The notes under the pieces are model-generated. The model was not told the DNA's origin and did not search any database. It saw nothing but the letters and a program-made list of their open reading frames with translations. Made by a program: the position numbers and the translations under genes. A DNA stretch of 64,000 nt from Alphaproteobacteria bacterium. Lineage in GTDB: Bacteria; Pseudomonadota; Alphaproteobacteria; UBA7879. Shown here piece by piece: positions 9,827-19,888 of the stretch. Position 1 is the stretch's first letter. Each line of letters begins with the position of its first letter. The stretch lies in contig PKTP01000007.1 in NCBI GenBank assembly GCA_002869105.1, positions 230,055 through 294,054 of the forward strand. Reading direction: 5' to 3'.

Positions 9827-10558
9827 CTAACTTTTTAAAAATGCTTTTTTTCGCGCAAGTTTTCGGCTAAAAGCCTGCCAATCACGCAGTCCTAAATCTT
9901 TCTCAAAATTCAAAATATCCCTCTGCGCGCGCCTGCATACGTCATCTGATGGCCGCACATAACTTTCTGCCTTCAACGGATCTAACAAGCATTGGATCTC
10001 ACAGGCTTTTTGTAAATGGTACTGGTAAAAGAAAGCCTCTTGCACCGTCCGACCACAAACGATTGTACCATGATTGCGCAACATAATGATTGGCACATGT
10101 GCATGTATTTGATTGGCAATGGTTTTCCCTTGTGTATCTTGATGAAGCGTCAAAGCATCATAATCAAAATAACCCACACGCTCATAGAAATGATAAGCAT
10201 GCTGACTGATGGGCAAAATCCCCTGAGGGCAAGCAGAAACGGCAATAGATTCTGGGGTGTGAAGATGAAACACAGCTTGAATCTCTGGCCTTGCCTGATA
10301 AATAGCGCTGTGGATCGCATGCCCTGTTTGATTGATCTTGGCGTCTTTGGGTGCAATCAGGTTTCCAGAGAAGTCCATCTCAACCAAACAACTCTCATCC
10401 ACCTCTTCAAATAACAAGCCAAAGGGCTGAATATAAAAATGAGGCTCTGTTAGGTGGCGGTGAGTCAAGTGGGTATAGGTAGCATCGTCCCATCCTAACA
10501 TCGCAATGATTTGATAAGCCTTAGCAAGCTCGGATCGAATGGACTCTGACGTTAACAT
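9827..10558 (-). CDS. Class II aldolase/adducin family protein
   Basis: About 243 residues from the ATG at 10558 (MLTSESIRSELAKAYQIIAM); the frame stays open to 10591 with two further ATGs, but this start fits the family. Metal-binding histidines are visible in HLHTPESIAVS and LRNHGTIVCG, plus an acidic residue in the VEMDFSGN loop. The fold is that of L-fuculose-phosphate aldolase and relatives, but many alphaproteobacterial members are uncharacterised, and the substrate cannot be assigned. It is divergent from rbfA, with 69 bases between the two starts. Confidence 0.85.
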   Translation of the reverse strand: MLTSESIRSELAKAYQIIAMLGWDDATYTHLTHRHLTEPHFYIQPFGLLFEEVDESCLVEMDFSGNLIAPKDAKINQTGHAIHSAIYQARPEIQAVFHLHTPESIAVSACPQGILPISQHAYHFYERVGYFDYDALTLHQDTQGKTIANQIHAHVPIIMLRNHGTIVCGRTVQEAFFYQYHLQKACEIQCLLDPLKAESYVRPSDDVCRRAQRDILNFEKDLGLRDWQAFSRKLARKKAFLKS

Positions 10559-10627
10559 AATGCGCGCTTTTACCATTGTTTTCTGACACAATAGCGTTAT
10601 AACAAACAGAACAAAACAAAGTTTTTT

Positions 10628-11020
10628 ATGCGAATTTGTCTTTCCCCCAGATGTCTGAAGGTTGGTGAAGAAATCAAAAGATCTCTTGCAACGCTTTTCC
10701 TAGAGATCGCCATCATCGATCCTAGGTTAGAAGGCATAAGCCTCACTGTCACAGAGGCCCAAATGTCAACGGACGTCAAAACAGCAAGAGTTTTTTTACT
10801 CCCCCTTGGTGGAAAAAGTGCTGAAGAGGCAGTGGGTTATCTTAATGAGAACAAACCAAAAATTCGAAGTCTCCTGGCTAAGAAAATATATCTAAAGTAT
10901 ATGCCACACCTTATTTTTGTTCTCGATGATCGCTTTCACAAAAGTGATCGGATCAACTCAATGCTTAGCAATGATAAAGTTCAAAAAGACTTAAGCGTAT
11001 CTTCAGAAGATGAATCTTAA
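10628..11020 (+). CDS. rbfA: 30S ribosome-binding factor A
   Basis: A 130-residue protein with the RbfA KH-like fold: LKVGEEIKRSLATLF, then VTEAQMSTDVKTARVFLLPLGG and the C-terminal LIFVLDDRFHKSDRINSML. It assists late 16S rRNA maturation at the 5' end of 30S subunits. It heads the conserved rbfA-truB-rpsO-pnp run. infB, which commonly precedes rbfA, is missing here. Its last 11 bases overlap the truB start. Confidence 0.93.
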   Translation: MRICLSPRCLKVGEEIKRSLATLFLEIAIIDPRLEGISLTVTEAQMSTDVKTARVFLLPLGGKSAEEAVGYLNENKPKIRSLLAKKIYLKYMPHLIFVLDDRFHKSDRINSMLSNDKVQKDLSVSSEDES

Positions 11021-11905
11021 CGCTTACAGTGGCTGGATCAACCTTGATAAGCCCGCACATATAACGTCAGCCTGCTTATTGAACCGTCTCAAAAAACACC
11101 TCCCTAAAGTAAAGGTCGGCCATGCTGGAACGCTTGATCAATTAGCCAGTGGCGTTTTACCCGTTGCGGTGGGAGAAGCCACAAAACTCATCCAATATAC
11201 GCAGAGCACCTGGAAAACATATGAGTTTGAGGTCACATGGGGCCAGTAAACAACAACAGATGACAGCGAAGGCGCGCCTCTTTTTGTTAGCGAGAAAAGA
11301 CCAACGAAACAAGAAGTCTTAAAGCTTCTGCCCAGCTTTCTTGGCACAATTAGGCAAATGCCTCCTCAGTACTCAGCTCTTAAAATTGATGGCAAGCGTT
11401 CATCCGATCGCATTCGTCAAGGTGAAGACGTCCAACTTGAAGCCCGAGATATAATCATCTCTGAGTTGGCACTAACAGAGCACCCGCCCGATTTTTCTCG
11501 ATTCACCATCGACTGTGGCAAGGGCACATATGTCCGTAGTTTGGCCAGAGATAGGGACTTAAGCTTGGGTGTTATGGTTATATAACGGCCTTAAAACGCA
11601 CCCGTGTTGGCCCTTTTGATCTGAATAATGCTGTCGATGGTGAGAAATTCCTTGATCAAAATACCAACATTGATATAAAACCACACATACTATCATCGGA
11701 TTATGTTCTGGGCGACATCCTGGATATAACGGTGACAGAAAGCCAAATCAAGCTATTGCGGTCTGGTCAAGCCATCAGAGTTAATGGTTTACAAAACACT
11801 GAAAACGATACTCTTGTTGCTTGTAAATCAGAAAAAAACGCACTTATTGCCATGGCTTTCTTTCAAGACGGGCTCCTACGTCCCAAGCGCGTCTTTAATA
11901 TTTAA
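11010..11905 (+). pseudogene. truB: tRNA pseudouridine-55 synthase, broken by a stop codon and a frameshift
   Basis: The catalytic half reads WINLDKPAHITSA and VGHAGTLDQLASGVLPVAVG; the usual active-site aspartate follows GTL. At 11247-11249 a TAA replaces the expected sense codon. Translation resumes in the same frame as TTTDDSEG, then PPQYSALKIDGKRS and DCGKGTYVRSLARD. At about 11553 one base is missing and the frame moves to YGYITALKRTRVGPF, continuing through a PUA-like end to a TAA at 11903-11905. TruB makes pseudouridine 55 of tRNA and is also a tRNA chaperone; it is dispensable in several bacteria. Position between rbfA and rpsO confirms identity. Confidence 0.9.
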
Positions 11906-11923
11906 CCAACTAAGGATAAAACG

Positions 11924-12193
11924 ATGTCGATTACACAAGAAAAGAAACAAGAAATCATCAAAAAACACGCTCAGAACGAAAAAGATACAGGTTCTCCTGA
12001 AGTTCAAGTATCTGTTTTAACAGAGCGCATTAAAAATATGACTGAGCACATGAAAGTTCACAAAAAAGACTTACACTCACAACGCGGCCTGATCGCCATG
12101 GTGAACCGTCGTCGTCGTTTGCTCAAGTACATCAAAAACAACAGCGTTGAACAGTATCAAGCGTTGATCAAAGAACTCGGGCTTCGTCACTAG
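11924..12193 (+). CDS. rpsO: 30S ribosomal protein S15
   Basis: An 89-residue protein, the standard length. It has the expected [14 protein letters not shown] segment, [11 protein letters not shown] and the terminal [10 protein letters not shown]15 binds the central domain of 16S rRNA early in assembly. It starts 18 bases after the end of truB and is followed after 63 bases by pnp, the canonical order. Confidence 0.98.
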   Translation: MSITQEKKQEIIKKHAQNEKDTGSPEVQVSVLTERIKNMTEHMKVHKKDLHSQRGLIAMVNRRRRLLKYIKNNSVEQYQALIKELGLRH

Positions 12194-12256
12194 TTTTGTC
12201 TTTACCCGTTACTTTCAGCACTGACCTCAACCATTTGAATTTATAGGAATTAAGTT

Positions 12257-14353
12257 ATGTTTAATATCATCAAAAAAACAATCAATTGGGGAGGTCAAGA
12301 GCTCTCTATCGAAACAGGGCGTTATGCTCGGCAGGCTGATGCATCTGTGATGGTGCAGATGGGGGGAACAAGCATTCTTGCAACGATTGTTGCGGCTAAA
12401 TCTGCAACGCCTGGCCAATCTTTCTTCCCGCTTACGGTGCACTACCAAGAAAAAACCTACGCCATCGGTAAGATTCCCGGGGGGTACATCAAACGTGAAG
12501 GGCGTCCAACAGAGATGGAAACTTTGACATCTCGCCTGATTGACCGTCCCATCCGCCCGTTGTTTCACGCAAAATTTAAAAATAAAGTTCAGATCATTTG
12601 CTCTCTATTAAGTTATGACAAAGAGATGGATCCTTCTGCCTTGGCACTCATTGCAGCTTCTGCCGCAACCAGCCTATCAGGCGTTCCTTTCCAAGGTCCC
12701 CTCGCTGCAGCACGCGTTGGTATTATTAACGATGAGTTGGTGCTCAATCCAACCAATGATCTAATGGAAAACTCAAAACTAGATCTTATTGTTGCCGGAA
12801 CGCAAGAAGGTGTTTTGATGGTTGAATCCGAGGCCCACCAGCTCTCAGAAGAGCAAATGCTTAAAGCAGTGATGTTCGGCCATGCTGGATTCAAGCCCGT
12901 TCTTGAAATGATTCAAGAGCTGAAAGATGAAGCTGGCAAACCAGACTGGGATGTAAGCACTCTTGAGGATGATTCAGAAGAAGCACGTAGAGACGAAATT
13001 TTCAAGCTGATCCAGGATGATCTCAAAAAAGCATATGGCTTCAAAGACAAGACGAAACGCCGACATGCTCTCGACGCCATAACAGCAAAGGTTTTCGAAC
13101 AGTATTCAGTTGAAGAATTAACACCTGAGTTTGCAACACAACTTGCCTCTTTAATCAAAAGCCTCAAAAAAGAGTACGTCCGCGATCAACTGATCAAGAC
13201 CCAAAAAAGAATTGATGGTCGTGAAATTGATCAGGTTCGTCCCATCGATATCGCTGTTGCGCCCCTTCCTCGTTGTCATGGAAGTGCTTTATTTACCCGT
13301 GGAGAAACGCAGGCCCTAGCTGTCACAACCCTCGGAACATCTGATGATGAACTGATGGTAGATGCCCTTGCCGGAGAATTCCGTGAAGGCTTCATGTTGC
13401 ACTACAACTTCCCTCCCTTCTCTGTTGGTGAAACAGGCCGAATGGGAACGCCAGGCCGCCGTGAGGTTGGTCATGGAAAACTTGCATGGCGCGCTCTTCA
13501 CCCAATGCTCCCTTCAAAAGAAGAATTTCCATACACCCTGCGTATTGTATCTGAAATCCTAGAATCAAATGGATCTTCCTCCATGGCAACTGTGTGTGGT
13601 GGATCACTCGCCATGATGGATGCCGGCATTCCTCTGAAAAGTCATGTTGCTGGAATTGCGATGGGCTTAATCAAAGAAGGAAAAGACTTCGTTGTTTTAT
13701 CAGATATCTTAGGAGATGAAGATGATCTGGGCGATATGGACTTTAAAGTTGCAGGAACCAAAGAAGGTATTACTGCCCTGCAAATGGACCTTAAAATCAC
13801 CAGTATCAGCGAAGAAATCATGAAGTCTGCTCTTGCCCAAGCTTTGCAAGGCCGCCTTCACATCATCGGTGAAATGGAAAAAGCCCTTCCTCAGTCTCGC
13901 GAACACCTCAGTGAGCACGCTCCTCAAATGGAAACACTGAAAATCGCCGTTGATAAAATCCGTGATGTCATTGGATCGGGTGGTAAAGTCATCCGTGAAA
14001 TTTGTGAAAAGTCAGGCGCTCGGATCAATATTGAAGATGACGGAAAAGTCACAATTGCTGCTGTAGGCCAAGAAGGACTTCAGCTGGCCCTTGACATGAT
14101 TAATGAAATCGTCCAAGATCCAGAAGTTGGTCAAATCTATAGTGGTAAAGTTTCCAAGCTTGTAGACTTTGGTGCATTTGTTGACTTCATGGGAACAAGT
14201 GGGTTATTACACGTCAGTGAAATCGCCCAAGAACGTGTTGAAAAAGTATCTGACCACTTTGCTGTTGGAGACATGATTGACGTCAAAGTTGTTGGCATTG
14301 ACAATCGTGGCAAAATCAGGCTTAGTAGGAAAGAAATTATCACCCAAGACTAA
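12257..14353 (+). CDS. pnp: Polyribonucleotide nucleotidyltransferase (PNPase)
   Basis: A 698-residue phosphorolytic 3'-5' exoribonuclease. It shows two RNase PH domains (first from the N-terminus with [20 protein letters not shown]; second with the active region [12 protein letters not shown] and IAMGLIKEG), a helical linker, a KH domain ([20 protein letters not shown]) and an S1 domain ([20 protein letters not shown]). The protein stops shortly after the S1 domain. A GGAATT stretch precedes the ATG. It is part of RNA decay, often in a degradosome with an RNase E and a helicase. Confidence 0.98.
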   Translation: MFNIIKKTINWGGQELSIETGRYARQADASVMVQMGGTSILATIVAAKSATPGQSFFPLTVHYQEKTYAIGKIPGGYIKREGRPTEMETLTSRLIDRPIRPLFHAKFKNKVQIICSLLSYDKEMDPSALALIAASAATSLSGVPFQGPLAAARVGIINDELVLNPTNDLMENSKLDLIVAGTQEGVLMVESEAHQLSEEQMLKAVMFGHAGFKPVLEMIQELKDEAGKPDWDVSTLEDDSEEARRDEIFKLIQDDLKKAYGFKDKTKRRHALDAITAKVFEQYSVEELTPEFATQLASLIKSLKKEYVRDQLIKTQKRIDGREIDQVRPIDIAVAPLPRCHGSALFTRGETQALAVTTLGTSDDELMVDALAGEFREGFMLHYNFPPFSVGETGRMGTPGRREVGHGKLAWRALHPMLPSKEEFPYTLRIVSEILESNGSSSMATVCGGSLAMMDAGIPLKSHVAGIAMGLIKEGKDFVVLSDILGDEDDLGDMDFKVAGTKEGITALQMDLKITSISEEIMKSALAQALQGRLHIIGEMEKALPQSREHLSEHAPQMETLKIAVDKIRDVIGSGGKVIREICEKSGARINIEDDGKVTIAAVGQEGLQLALDMINEIVQDPEVGQIYSGKVSKLVDFGAFVDFMGTSGLLHVSEIAQERVEKVSDHFAVGDMIDVKVVGIDNRGKIRLSRKEIITQD

Positions 14354-14369
14354 TAATAAGCAGGAATCC

Positions 14370-15767
14370 ATGGTACACCTGAAAAATCTTTTTCTCTCAG
14401 GCAAAGATGTCCTCCCCCTTATCGAAGGCGGTAAAGGGATCGCTGTCTCCACAGGCGTGAGCGCTGGTGCTTGGGCCAATGCAGGCGGTATTGGCACTTT
14501 CTCTGGCGTCAATGCCGATGCTTATGATGAAAACGGCAAGCTGATCCCTGTTGTATACAAGGGAAAAACCCGCCGTGAGCGTCATTTTGAACTGATTGAT
14601 TATGCAATCAAAGGGGGCATCTCCCAAGCAAAAATAGCTCATGATATGGCTGCCGGTTCAGGCCGCCTTCACATGAATGTTTTGTGGGAAATGGCGGGCG
14701 CCGAGAAAATTTTACATGGTGTCCTATCAGCAACAAAGGGTCTTGTTCATGGCATCACCTGTGGTGCCGGGATGCCCTATCGTTTGGCAGAAATTGCAGC
14801 TAAATATAATATCTATTATTATCCCATTGTTTCCTCTGCACGGGCATTTAGCGCCCTTTGGCGGCGTGCCTATAACAAGTTTTCGGATATGCTCGGTGCC
14901 GTTGTTTATGAAGATCCTTGGCTTGCTGGTGGGCATAATGGCCTTTCACGCACCGAAAGTGCTGATATCCCCGAAGATCCTTATCCCCGGGTAAAAGCTC
15001 TTCGTGAAACATTGAAATCTCTGGGTCTTTCAGCAACACCCATTATCATGGCCGGCGGTGTTTGGCATTTAAATGATTGGAAGAATTGGATTGACAATCC
15101 AGAACTTGGCCCCATTGCCTTTCAATTCGGCACACGCCCTTTACTGACACAAGAAAGCCAAATTTCCCATGCCTGGAAGAAAAAGCTTCTAACGTTGAAA
15201 AAAGGCGATATATATCTTAACAAATTCAGTCCAACTGGTTTTTACTCATCAGCGGTGGAAAATGATTTCCTCATCGATCTCAAGGAAAGAAGTGAACGTC
15301 AAGTTTCTTTCCAAACAGAAGATTCGGATACGTTTAACACACCTGTTTCTTTTGGAAGCCGCGGTCGTCTCATATACATTCAAGCCAAAGACCTAGAAGC
15401 TGTTAATGCCTGGAAACAACAAGGCTTTACCACATTGATGAAAACCCCTGATAGCACCGTTGTGTTCGTCACACCTGAACAGTCAACCCAAATCCTCAAA
15501 GATCAAATTGACTGCATGGGATGTCTCAGCGCATGTGTCTTCAGTAATTGGTCCCAAGGGGAATCTGGAACCACTGGTCGCAAAGCAGATCCACGCTCCT
15601 TCTGCATTCAAAAAACACTTCAATCTATTGCCCACGGTGGAAGTGTAAATGATAATTTGATGTTTGCAGGTCACAGTGCTTATCGCTTTGCTCAAGATCC
15701 TTTCTATAAAGATGGATTTGTCCCAGCCGTTAAGCAGCTTGTTGATCGGATTTGCACCGGGGCCTAG
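14370..15767 (+). CDS. NAD(P)H-dependent flavin oxidoreductase (nitronate monooxygenase family)
   Basis: A 465-residue FMN-dependent TIM-barrel protein of the 2-nitropropane dioxygenase/FabK-like family. It has GISQAKIAHDMAAGSGRLHMNV, HGITCGAGMPYRL and FMN-phosphate motif PIIMAGGVWHLNDW followed by QFGTRPLLT. The start at 14370 follows an AGCAGGA site. It is about 130 residues longer than classical nitronate monooxygenases. The extra C-terminal region carries a cysteine cluster (CMGCLSAC and a later Cys in RSFCIQK), which may bind a metal or Fe-S cluster; this is inference. The substrate is unknown. It follows pnp at 16 bases. Confidence 0.85.
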   Translation: MVHLKNLFLSGKDVLPLIEGGKGIAVSTGVSAGAWANAGGIGTFSGVNADAYDENGKLIPVVYKGKTRRERHFELIDYAIKGGISQAKIAHDMAAGSGRLHMNVLWEMAGAEKILHGVLSATKGLVHGITCGAGMPYRLAEIAAKYNIYYYPIVSSARAFSALWRRAYNKFSDMLGAVVYEDPWLAGGHNGLSRTESADIPEDPYPRVKALRETLKSLGLSATPIIMAGGVWHLNDWKNWIDNPELGPIAFQFGTRPLLTQESQISHAWKKKLLTLKKGDIYLNKFSPTGFYSSAVENDFLIDLKERSERQVSFQTEDSDTFNTPVSFGSRGRLIYIQAKDLEAVNAWKQQGFTTLMKTPDSTVVFVTPEQSTQILKDQIDCMGCLSACVFSNWSQGESGTTGRKADPRSFCIQKTLQSIAHGGSVNDNLMFAGHSAYRFAQDPFYKDGFVPAVKQLVDRICTGA

Positions 15768-15768
15768 G

Positions 15769-16278
15769 ATGAACGGTTTTTTTACCTCTTCCTGGATTTC
15801 CCCTGTTTTGGTAGCTCTAACACTCACTCTCCCTTTCAAAGGCTTACATTGTCAAACCCAGCCTGCTCTGCAACTGCCTAAATATGTATCCACCAAAAGC
15901 GCGCCGAGTAATATGCGCGTTGGACCGGGAAAACACTTTCCCATTGAGTGGGTTTACAATTACCGAGGCATGCCGTTTCGGGTGATCACGGCTTTTCGGG
16001 ATTGGTACAAAGTGGCAGATCACACAGGAACAAAGGGCTGGATCAATCGTTCCCTTCTAAGCCGTAAGCTTCACAAGATCGTTGTTAAAAAAACACATAT
16101 CCGAAAAACAAAAAATACCCAAAGTCCGATTCAAGCCACCCTATTACCGGATGTGATTGTTGTAACCGATCATTGCAATACGTCTATTTGTAAAGTATCT
16201 CTCAAATCAGGAAACCTAAAAATTAAAGGGTACACGCCCTCTGAAAATCTCTGGCCCACCCCGCAAGCTAAAACCTAA
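15769..16278 (+). CDS. Secreted bacterial SH3-domain protein
   Basis: A 169-residue protein starting one base after the stop of the flavin oxidoreductase gene. Residues 1-28 form a signal peptide (WISPVLVALTLTLPF then GLHCQ). One SH3-like domain follows, with the typical NMRVGPGKHFPIEWVY and WYKVADHTGTKGWINRSLLS segments, and a second weaker repeat may occupy the C-terminal part (ATLLPDVIVVTDHC). Such proteins act in the periplasm, probably on cell-wall components. The two genes form a tight pair also seen in other alphaproteobacteria, though the reason is not known to me. Confidence 0.82.
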   Translation: MNGFFTSSWISPVLVALTLTLPFKGLHCQTQPALQLPKYVSTKSAPSNMRVGPGKHFPIEWVYNYRGMPFRVITAFRDWYKVADHTGTKGWINRSLLSRKLHKIVVKKTHIRKTKNTQSPIQATLLPDVIVVTDHCNTSICKVSLKSGNLKIKGYTPSENLWPTPQAKT

Positions 16279-16300
16279 GGCCTCTCCTTAAACGAACAAC

Positions 16301-17694
16301 TCATCCCTCTTTTGGCTGCGTCATGTTTTTAAGATCAAGCGCTTCATCAAAAGCCTCTTCACTCAGATAGCCCAGGGCAACCACAGCCTGCTTTAAAGTG
16401 ATCTTTTCTTGATATGCTTTAGTTGCAACCTTGGCTGCCTTATCATACCCAATAATGGGATTCAATGCCGTAACAAGCATCAAAGACTGTTGAAGATACG
16501 CCTCTATTTTCTCAAAGTTCGGGCTTATCCCTTGGAGACATCTTTCATCAAAGCCCACCAAGGCATCCCTTAATAGCTCAATGGATTTTAAAACGTTATA
16601 GATAATAACTGGTTTAAAAGCATTTAATTCCAGTTGCCCACTGGACCCCGCAATTGTCACGGTCATATGATTGCCCATCACCTGCGCACAAACCATTGTG
16701 AGTGCTTCAATTTGGCTGGGATTAATCTTCCCCGGCATAATCGAAGACCCCACCTCATTGGCAGGAAGTTCCAGCTCTCCAATACCGCATCGTGGCCCCG
16801 ATGAAAGCAGTCGAAGATCATTGGCAATTTTCATCATGGAAACAGCAAGTGTATTCAAGCCACCCGAAAGCTCCACTAGGGCGTCATGGGCGGCAATCGC
16901 CTCAAATTTATTCTCCGCTTCCGTAAAAGCACACCCCGTGAATGCATTCAACTGATGGATGAATTTCTGTGGGAAAGATTCTGTACTGTTCAACCCCGTG
17001 CCCACAGCAGTTCCCCCCATTGCTAAAGCCAGCAAACGCGGCAGCATGCTGTCAAGTCTTGCGCGAGAAAGCTTGAGTTGTGTTTGATAGCCTGAAAATT
17101 CTTGTCCAAGCGTGATCGGCGTTGCATCCTGCATATGCGTGCGCCCCACTTTAATCAGCTCTTGAAAATCAAGGACCTTATTAGAAAAAGTTTTCTCAAC
17201 TCTTTGCAATGCCGGGATCAACTGGGTTTTTAATGCCATCACCGTTGCCACATGCATCGCTGTTGGAAAAGAATCATTGGTCGACATCCCAAAATTCACA
17301 TGGTCATTGGGATGAACCGGTGTTTTGCTCCCCAACGGCTGACCTTGTTGATGATTTGCGATGTTGGCAATCACTTCATTTAAGTTCATATTGGTGTGTG
17401 TGCCCGACCCTGTTTGCCAAACTTTCAAGGGGAAGTGATCATCATACTGTCCCTTTAAAATGTCATCCGCCGCCGCCGAAATACGTTCAACAATGGGCTG
17501 AGACAGGCTTTCAATATTAGCCCAAGCAGACGCTTTTTTGACCAAAGCATAGGCATAGATCAAGGATAAAGGAATAGTCTCGGAGCTTATCGAAAAGTTA
17601 TCCAGAGATCGCTGCGTCTGTGCGCCCCAAAAAACTTGTTTGCTGGAATCTCAACCAAACCAAAGGTGTCTTGCTCTTGACGAAACTTAGCCAT
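16301..17694 (-). pseudogene. fumC: Class II fumarate hydratase with a frameshift in its N-terminal region
   Basis: From the ATG at 17694 the protein begins [20 protein letters not shown] and loses frame at the A6/C4 tract (17625-17634 on the plus strand). After the shift it reads [12 protein letters not shown] and [11 protein letters not shown] and is then intact to the stop. The active-site regions [12 protein letters not shown], and [16 protein letters not shown] with the catalytic serine loop, are present. Without repair the frame starting near 17563 lacks about 44 residues including the GAQTQRS strand. Fumarase is a TCA cycle enzyme, so either the gene has recently died, a homopolymer sequencing error is present, or slippage rescues it. 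Confidence 0.87.
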
Positions 17695-17718
17695 TGAACC
17701 TCGGGGCAATATATAAAA

Positions 17719-18156
17719 TCAGATGTCTTTGTGAATACGTTCCATCCGCTCGTGTTGCTCCTGGGCTTCAATGCAAAGCGTTGCAATGGGCCGCGCTTCC
17801 AGTCGCTTAAGCGAGATGGGTTCACCTGTTTCAATGCAGTAGCCATACGAGCCATCCTCAATGCGTTGAAGCGCTTGATCTATTTTACTCAACAACTTCC
17901 GCTCACGATCCCGGGTTCTCAATTCAAGAGATCGGTCTGTCTCATGGGAAGCTTGATCACTGACATCAGGCTCTTTTTGAGTCTCTTCTTGCAGATGCGT
18001 GAGCGTTTCGCTTGATGTTTCTAAAATTTCTTGCCGCCAATCCAATAATTTTTTCCGAAAATAAGCAATTTGCTGCAAGTTCATAAATGGTTCATCTAAA
18101 TGAGGTTTGTAACCTTCTGGCAAGTGAATGTCATCAAAGCGACTGCTCTGTTGCAT
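17719..18156 (-). CDS. dksA: RNA polymerase-binding transcription factor DksA
   Basis: A 145-residue coiled-coil protein that enters the RNA polymerase secondary channel and works with ppGpp. The coiled coil spans about residues 28-105, with the tip DVSDQASHETDRSLELR that includes the acidic/alanine region. The zinc-finger region is the reduced alphaproteobacterial form YGYCIETGEPISLKRLEARP with a second Cys 24 residues on (ATLCIEAQ), so two instead of four cysteines. Length is normal. Confidence 0.93.
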   Translation of the reverse strand: MQQSSRFDDIHLPEGYKPHLDEPFMNLQQIAYFRKKLLDWRQEILETSSETLTHLQEETQKEPDVSDQASHETDRSLELRTRDRERKLLSKIDQALQRIEDGSYGYCIETGEPISLKRLEARPIATLCIEAQEQHERMERIHKDI

Positions 18157-18618
18157 CGATAGTCTCCAATATTTGTCCTATTATCATACTGAAAAATCTC
18201 TCAAGGTTGTAATGTTTTTTTATGAAAACATCCCTCTATCTCAAAGACGGGAATGCCCCTTATAAATTATATGCTTTACGGTCAGTGCACACCCCCAGCG
18301 TCAGCCCTTATATTTGTAACCTGCGTAAGAAAAATAAAATTCAGCCCGGCGCTTTTTTAAAACAAATATTAACCCAACCTCTTAGTATATTTGTTAAAAG
18401 CTTGCTTTATTCATTTAGAATCGCTATGTGTCTGTTGAGTGATCCGTCCTCTTGCGAAATGAATACGATTTTTTGTATATAACGCCTGTGAATCGCATAG
18501 GCATCTAAAGATTTCCTAAATACTGAGTCTTTAGCGTTTGAATAAGAGTGGAAGCAGCTGAACCAAACGGTTTGTGTTCAGGTGACAACTCTAAAAAACG
18601 TCAAACCTCAGAGGAATT
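18157..18618 (+). other. 462-base divergent intergenic region between dksA and the helicase gene
   Basis: No convincing gene. A long untranslated leader for the helicase is likely because its ribosome site (GAGGAAT) lies at the far end and the best promoter-like match is about 140 bases upstream. An open frame of 86 codons at 18222-18482 has no recognisable features and atypical composition, so I do not call it. Confidence 0.5.
18452..18483 (+). promoter_or_regulatory. Possible sigma70 promoter for the DEAD-box helicase
   Basis: TTGCGA at 18452-18457 and TATATA at 18476-18481 are separated by 18 bases. This would give a leader of about 130 bases. Long leaders are common on cold-regulated helicase mRNAs, but nothing here proves cold control. 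Confidence 0.35.
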
Positions 18619-19836
18619 ATGACTACTTTTCAAACCATGGGCTTGCCCGAATCTCTTATGCACACGCTCCAGAGCATGAACTTTCAAACCCCAACTCCCA
18701 TTCAACAGCAAACCATTCCGCTTGCCCTCTCCGGACAGGACATTCTAGGATCGGCTCAAACCGGAACCGGGAAAACAGCTGCTTTTGGTATTCCGCTGAT
18801 TGCAAAGCTATTAAAAGAACCTCAATCATCAGCCTTGATTTTGACGCCCACACGGGAGCTTGCGGATCAGGTTTTAAAACAACTTCGTATTATGCTTGGC
18901 CAAAAAACAAAAATTCAAACGGCCCTGCTCATTGGTGGCGATCCAATGCCCAAGCAACTACAACAGCTCAAGCGAAACCCTCAGCTGGTTGTGGGCACTC
19001 CCGGCCGCGTTAATGACCATCTCAATCGCCGCAGTCTTTCACTCAAAACAACAAACTTTTTGGTGCTCGACGAAACAGATCGTATGCTTGATATGGGTTT
19101 CTCAATTCAAATTGATGAAATCCTCAAACACATGAAATCTGAGCGACAAACCCTTCTGTTCTCTGCAACACTCGCCAAAAAAATATCTCAAATTGCTGAA
19201 AAATATTTAAAAAACCCAGCGCGTATTTCTGTGAGTTCCGCAACTGCCCCTGCAACAAACATTAAGCAGGAAAACATCAATGTTCATGAAGCAGAAAAAT
19301 ACACAAAGCTCTGTGATGAATTAGACAAAAGAACCGGCTCGATTATTATTTTTGTTAAAACCAAGTATAATGCCGATAAAATGGCCATCAAACTCTCTAA
19401 GCAAGGGTATGACTCCGATGCCATTCATGGCGATCTTCGGCAAAACAAACGGGAACGTGTTTTAACAAATTTCCGCAATAAAAAATACCGCATTTTGGTT
19501 GCAACTGATGTTGCGGCGCGGGGTCTTGATGTGCCTCACATTGAACATGTCATCAACTATGACCTACCACAAAGCCCAGAAGATTATGTCCACCGTATTG
19601 GCCGAACTGCTCGGGCAGGTGCCACCGGGGAAGCGCTTAATTTGATTTCAGGTGCTGACAAAGCCAAGTGGTATGCCATCGAACACTTTATCAATCCAGG
19701 GTCAAAACCGCCGAAAATTCTGAAGATGGATAGTAACACGAAGAAAGCCCCGAGAAAGTCTTTTTCAAAAGATGATAAGAAACCTTTCTTAAAAAAGAAA
19801 AGTGGCAAACCTTTTGCCCGGAAAAAGTCTGCCTAG
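18619..19836 (+). CDS. DEAD-box ATP-dependent RNA helicase (RhlE-like), with DETD motif II
   Basis: A 405-residue two-domain RNA helicase. Q motif FQTPTPIQQQTIPLA, Walker A AQTGTGKT, PTRELADQ, GG, TPGR, SAT, RGLD and HRIGRTARAG are all intact. Motif II reads LDETDRMLDMGF, so the usual DEAD alanine is threonine (DETD). The tail after about residue 370 is lysine-rich, as in RhlE proteins acting on ribosome assembly or mRNA decay. The ribosome site GAGGAAT is well placed. It converges on the J-domain gene. Confidence 0.93.
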   Translation: MTTFQTMGLPESLMHTLQSMNFQTPTPIQQQTIPLALSGQDILGSAQTGTGKTAAFGIPLIAKLLKEPQSSALILTPTRELADQVLKQLRIMLGQKTKIQTALLIGGDPMPKQLQQLKRNPQLVVGTPGRVNDHLNRRSLSLKTTNFLVLDETDRMLDMGFSIQIDEILKHMKSERQTLLFSATLAKKISQIAEKYLKNPARISVSSATAPATNIKQENINVHEAEKYTKLCDELDKRTGSIIIFVKTKYNADKMAIKLSKQGYDSDAIHGDLRQNKRERVLTNFRNKKYRILVATDVAARGLDVPHIEHVINYDLPQSPEDYVHRIGRTARAGATGEALNLISGADKAKWYAIEHFINPGSKPPKILKMDSNTKKAPRKSFSKDDKKPFLKKKSGKPFARKKSA

Positions 19837-19850
19837 CAATCATACCTAAA

Positions 19851-19888
19851 CCCCTTGCAGAGATCTCTCCTTAGAAATCTCTGCGGGG
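19851..19888. terminator. Hairpin between convergent helicase and J-domain genes
   Basis: An inverted repeat with arms GCAGAGAT (19857-19864) and ATCTCTGC (19877-19884), extended by CCCC (19851-19854) and GGGG (19885-19888). It overlaps the J-domain stop codon. There is no strong T tract on either side, so it is a probable bidirectional structure rather than a proven terminator. Confidence 0.5.

Noticed and set aside
18222..18482. An 86-codon open frame in the dksA-helicase gap
   Set aside because: No ribosome site, no recognisable motif and atypical composition; more likely part of the leader region.
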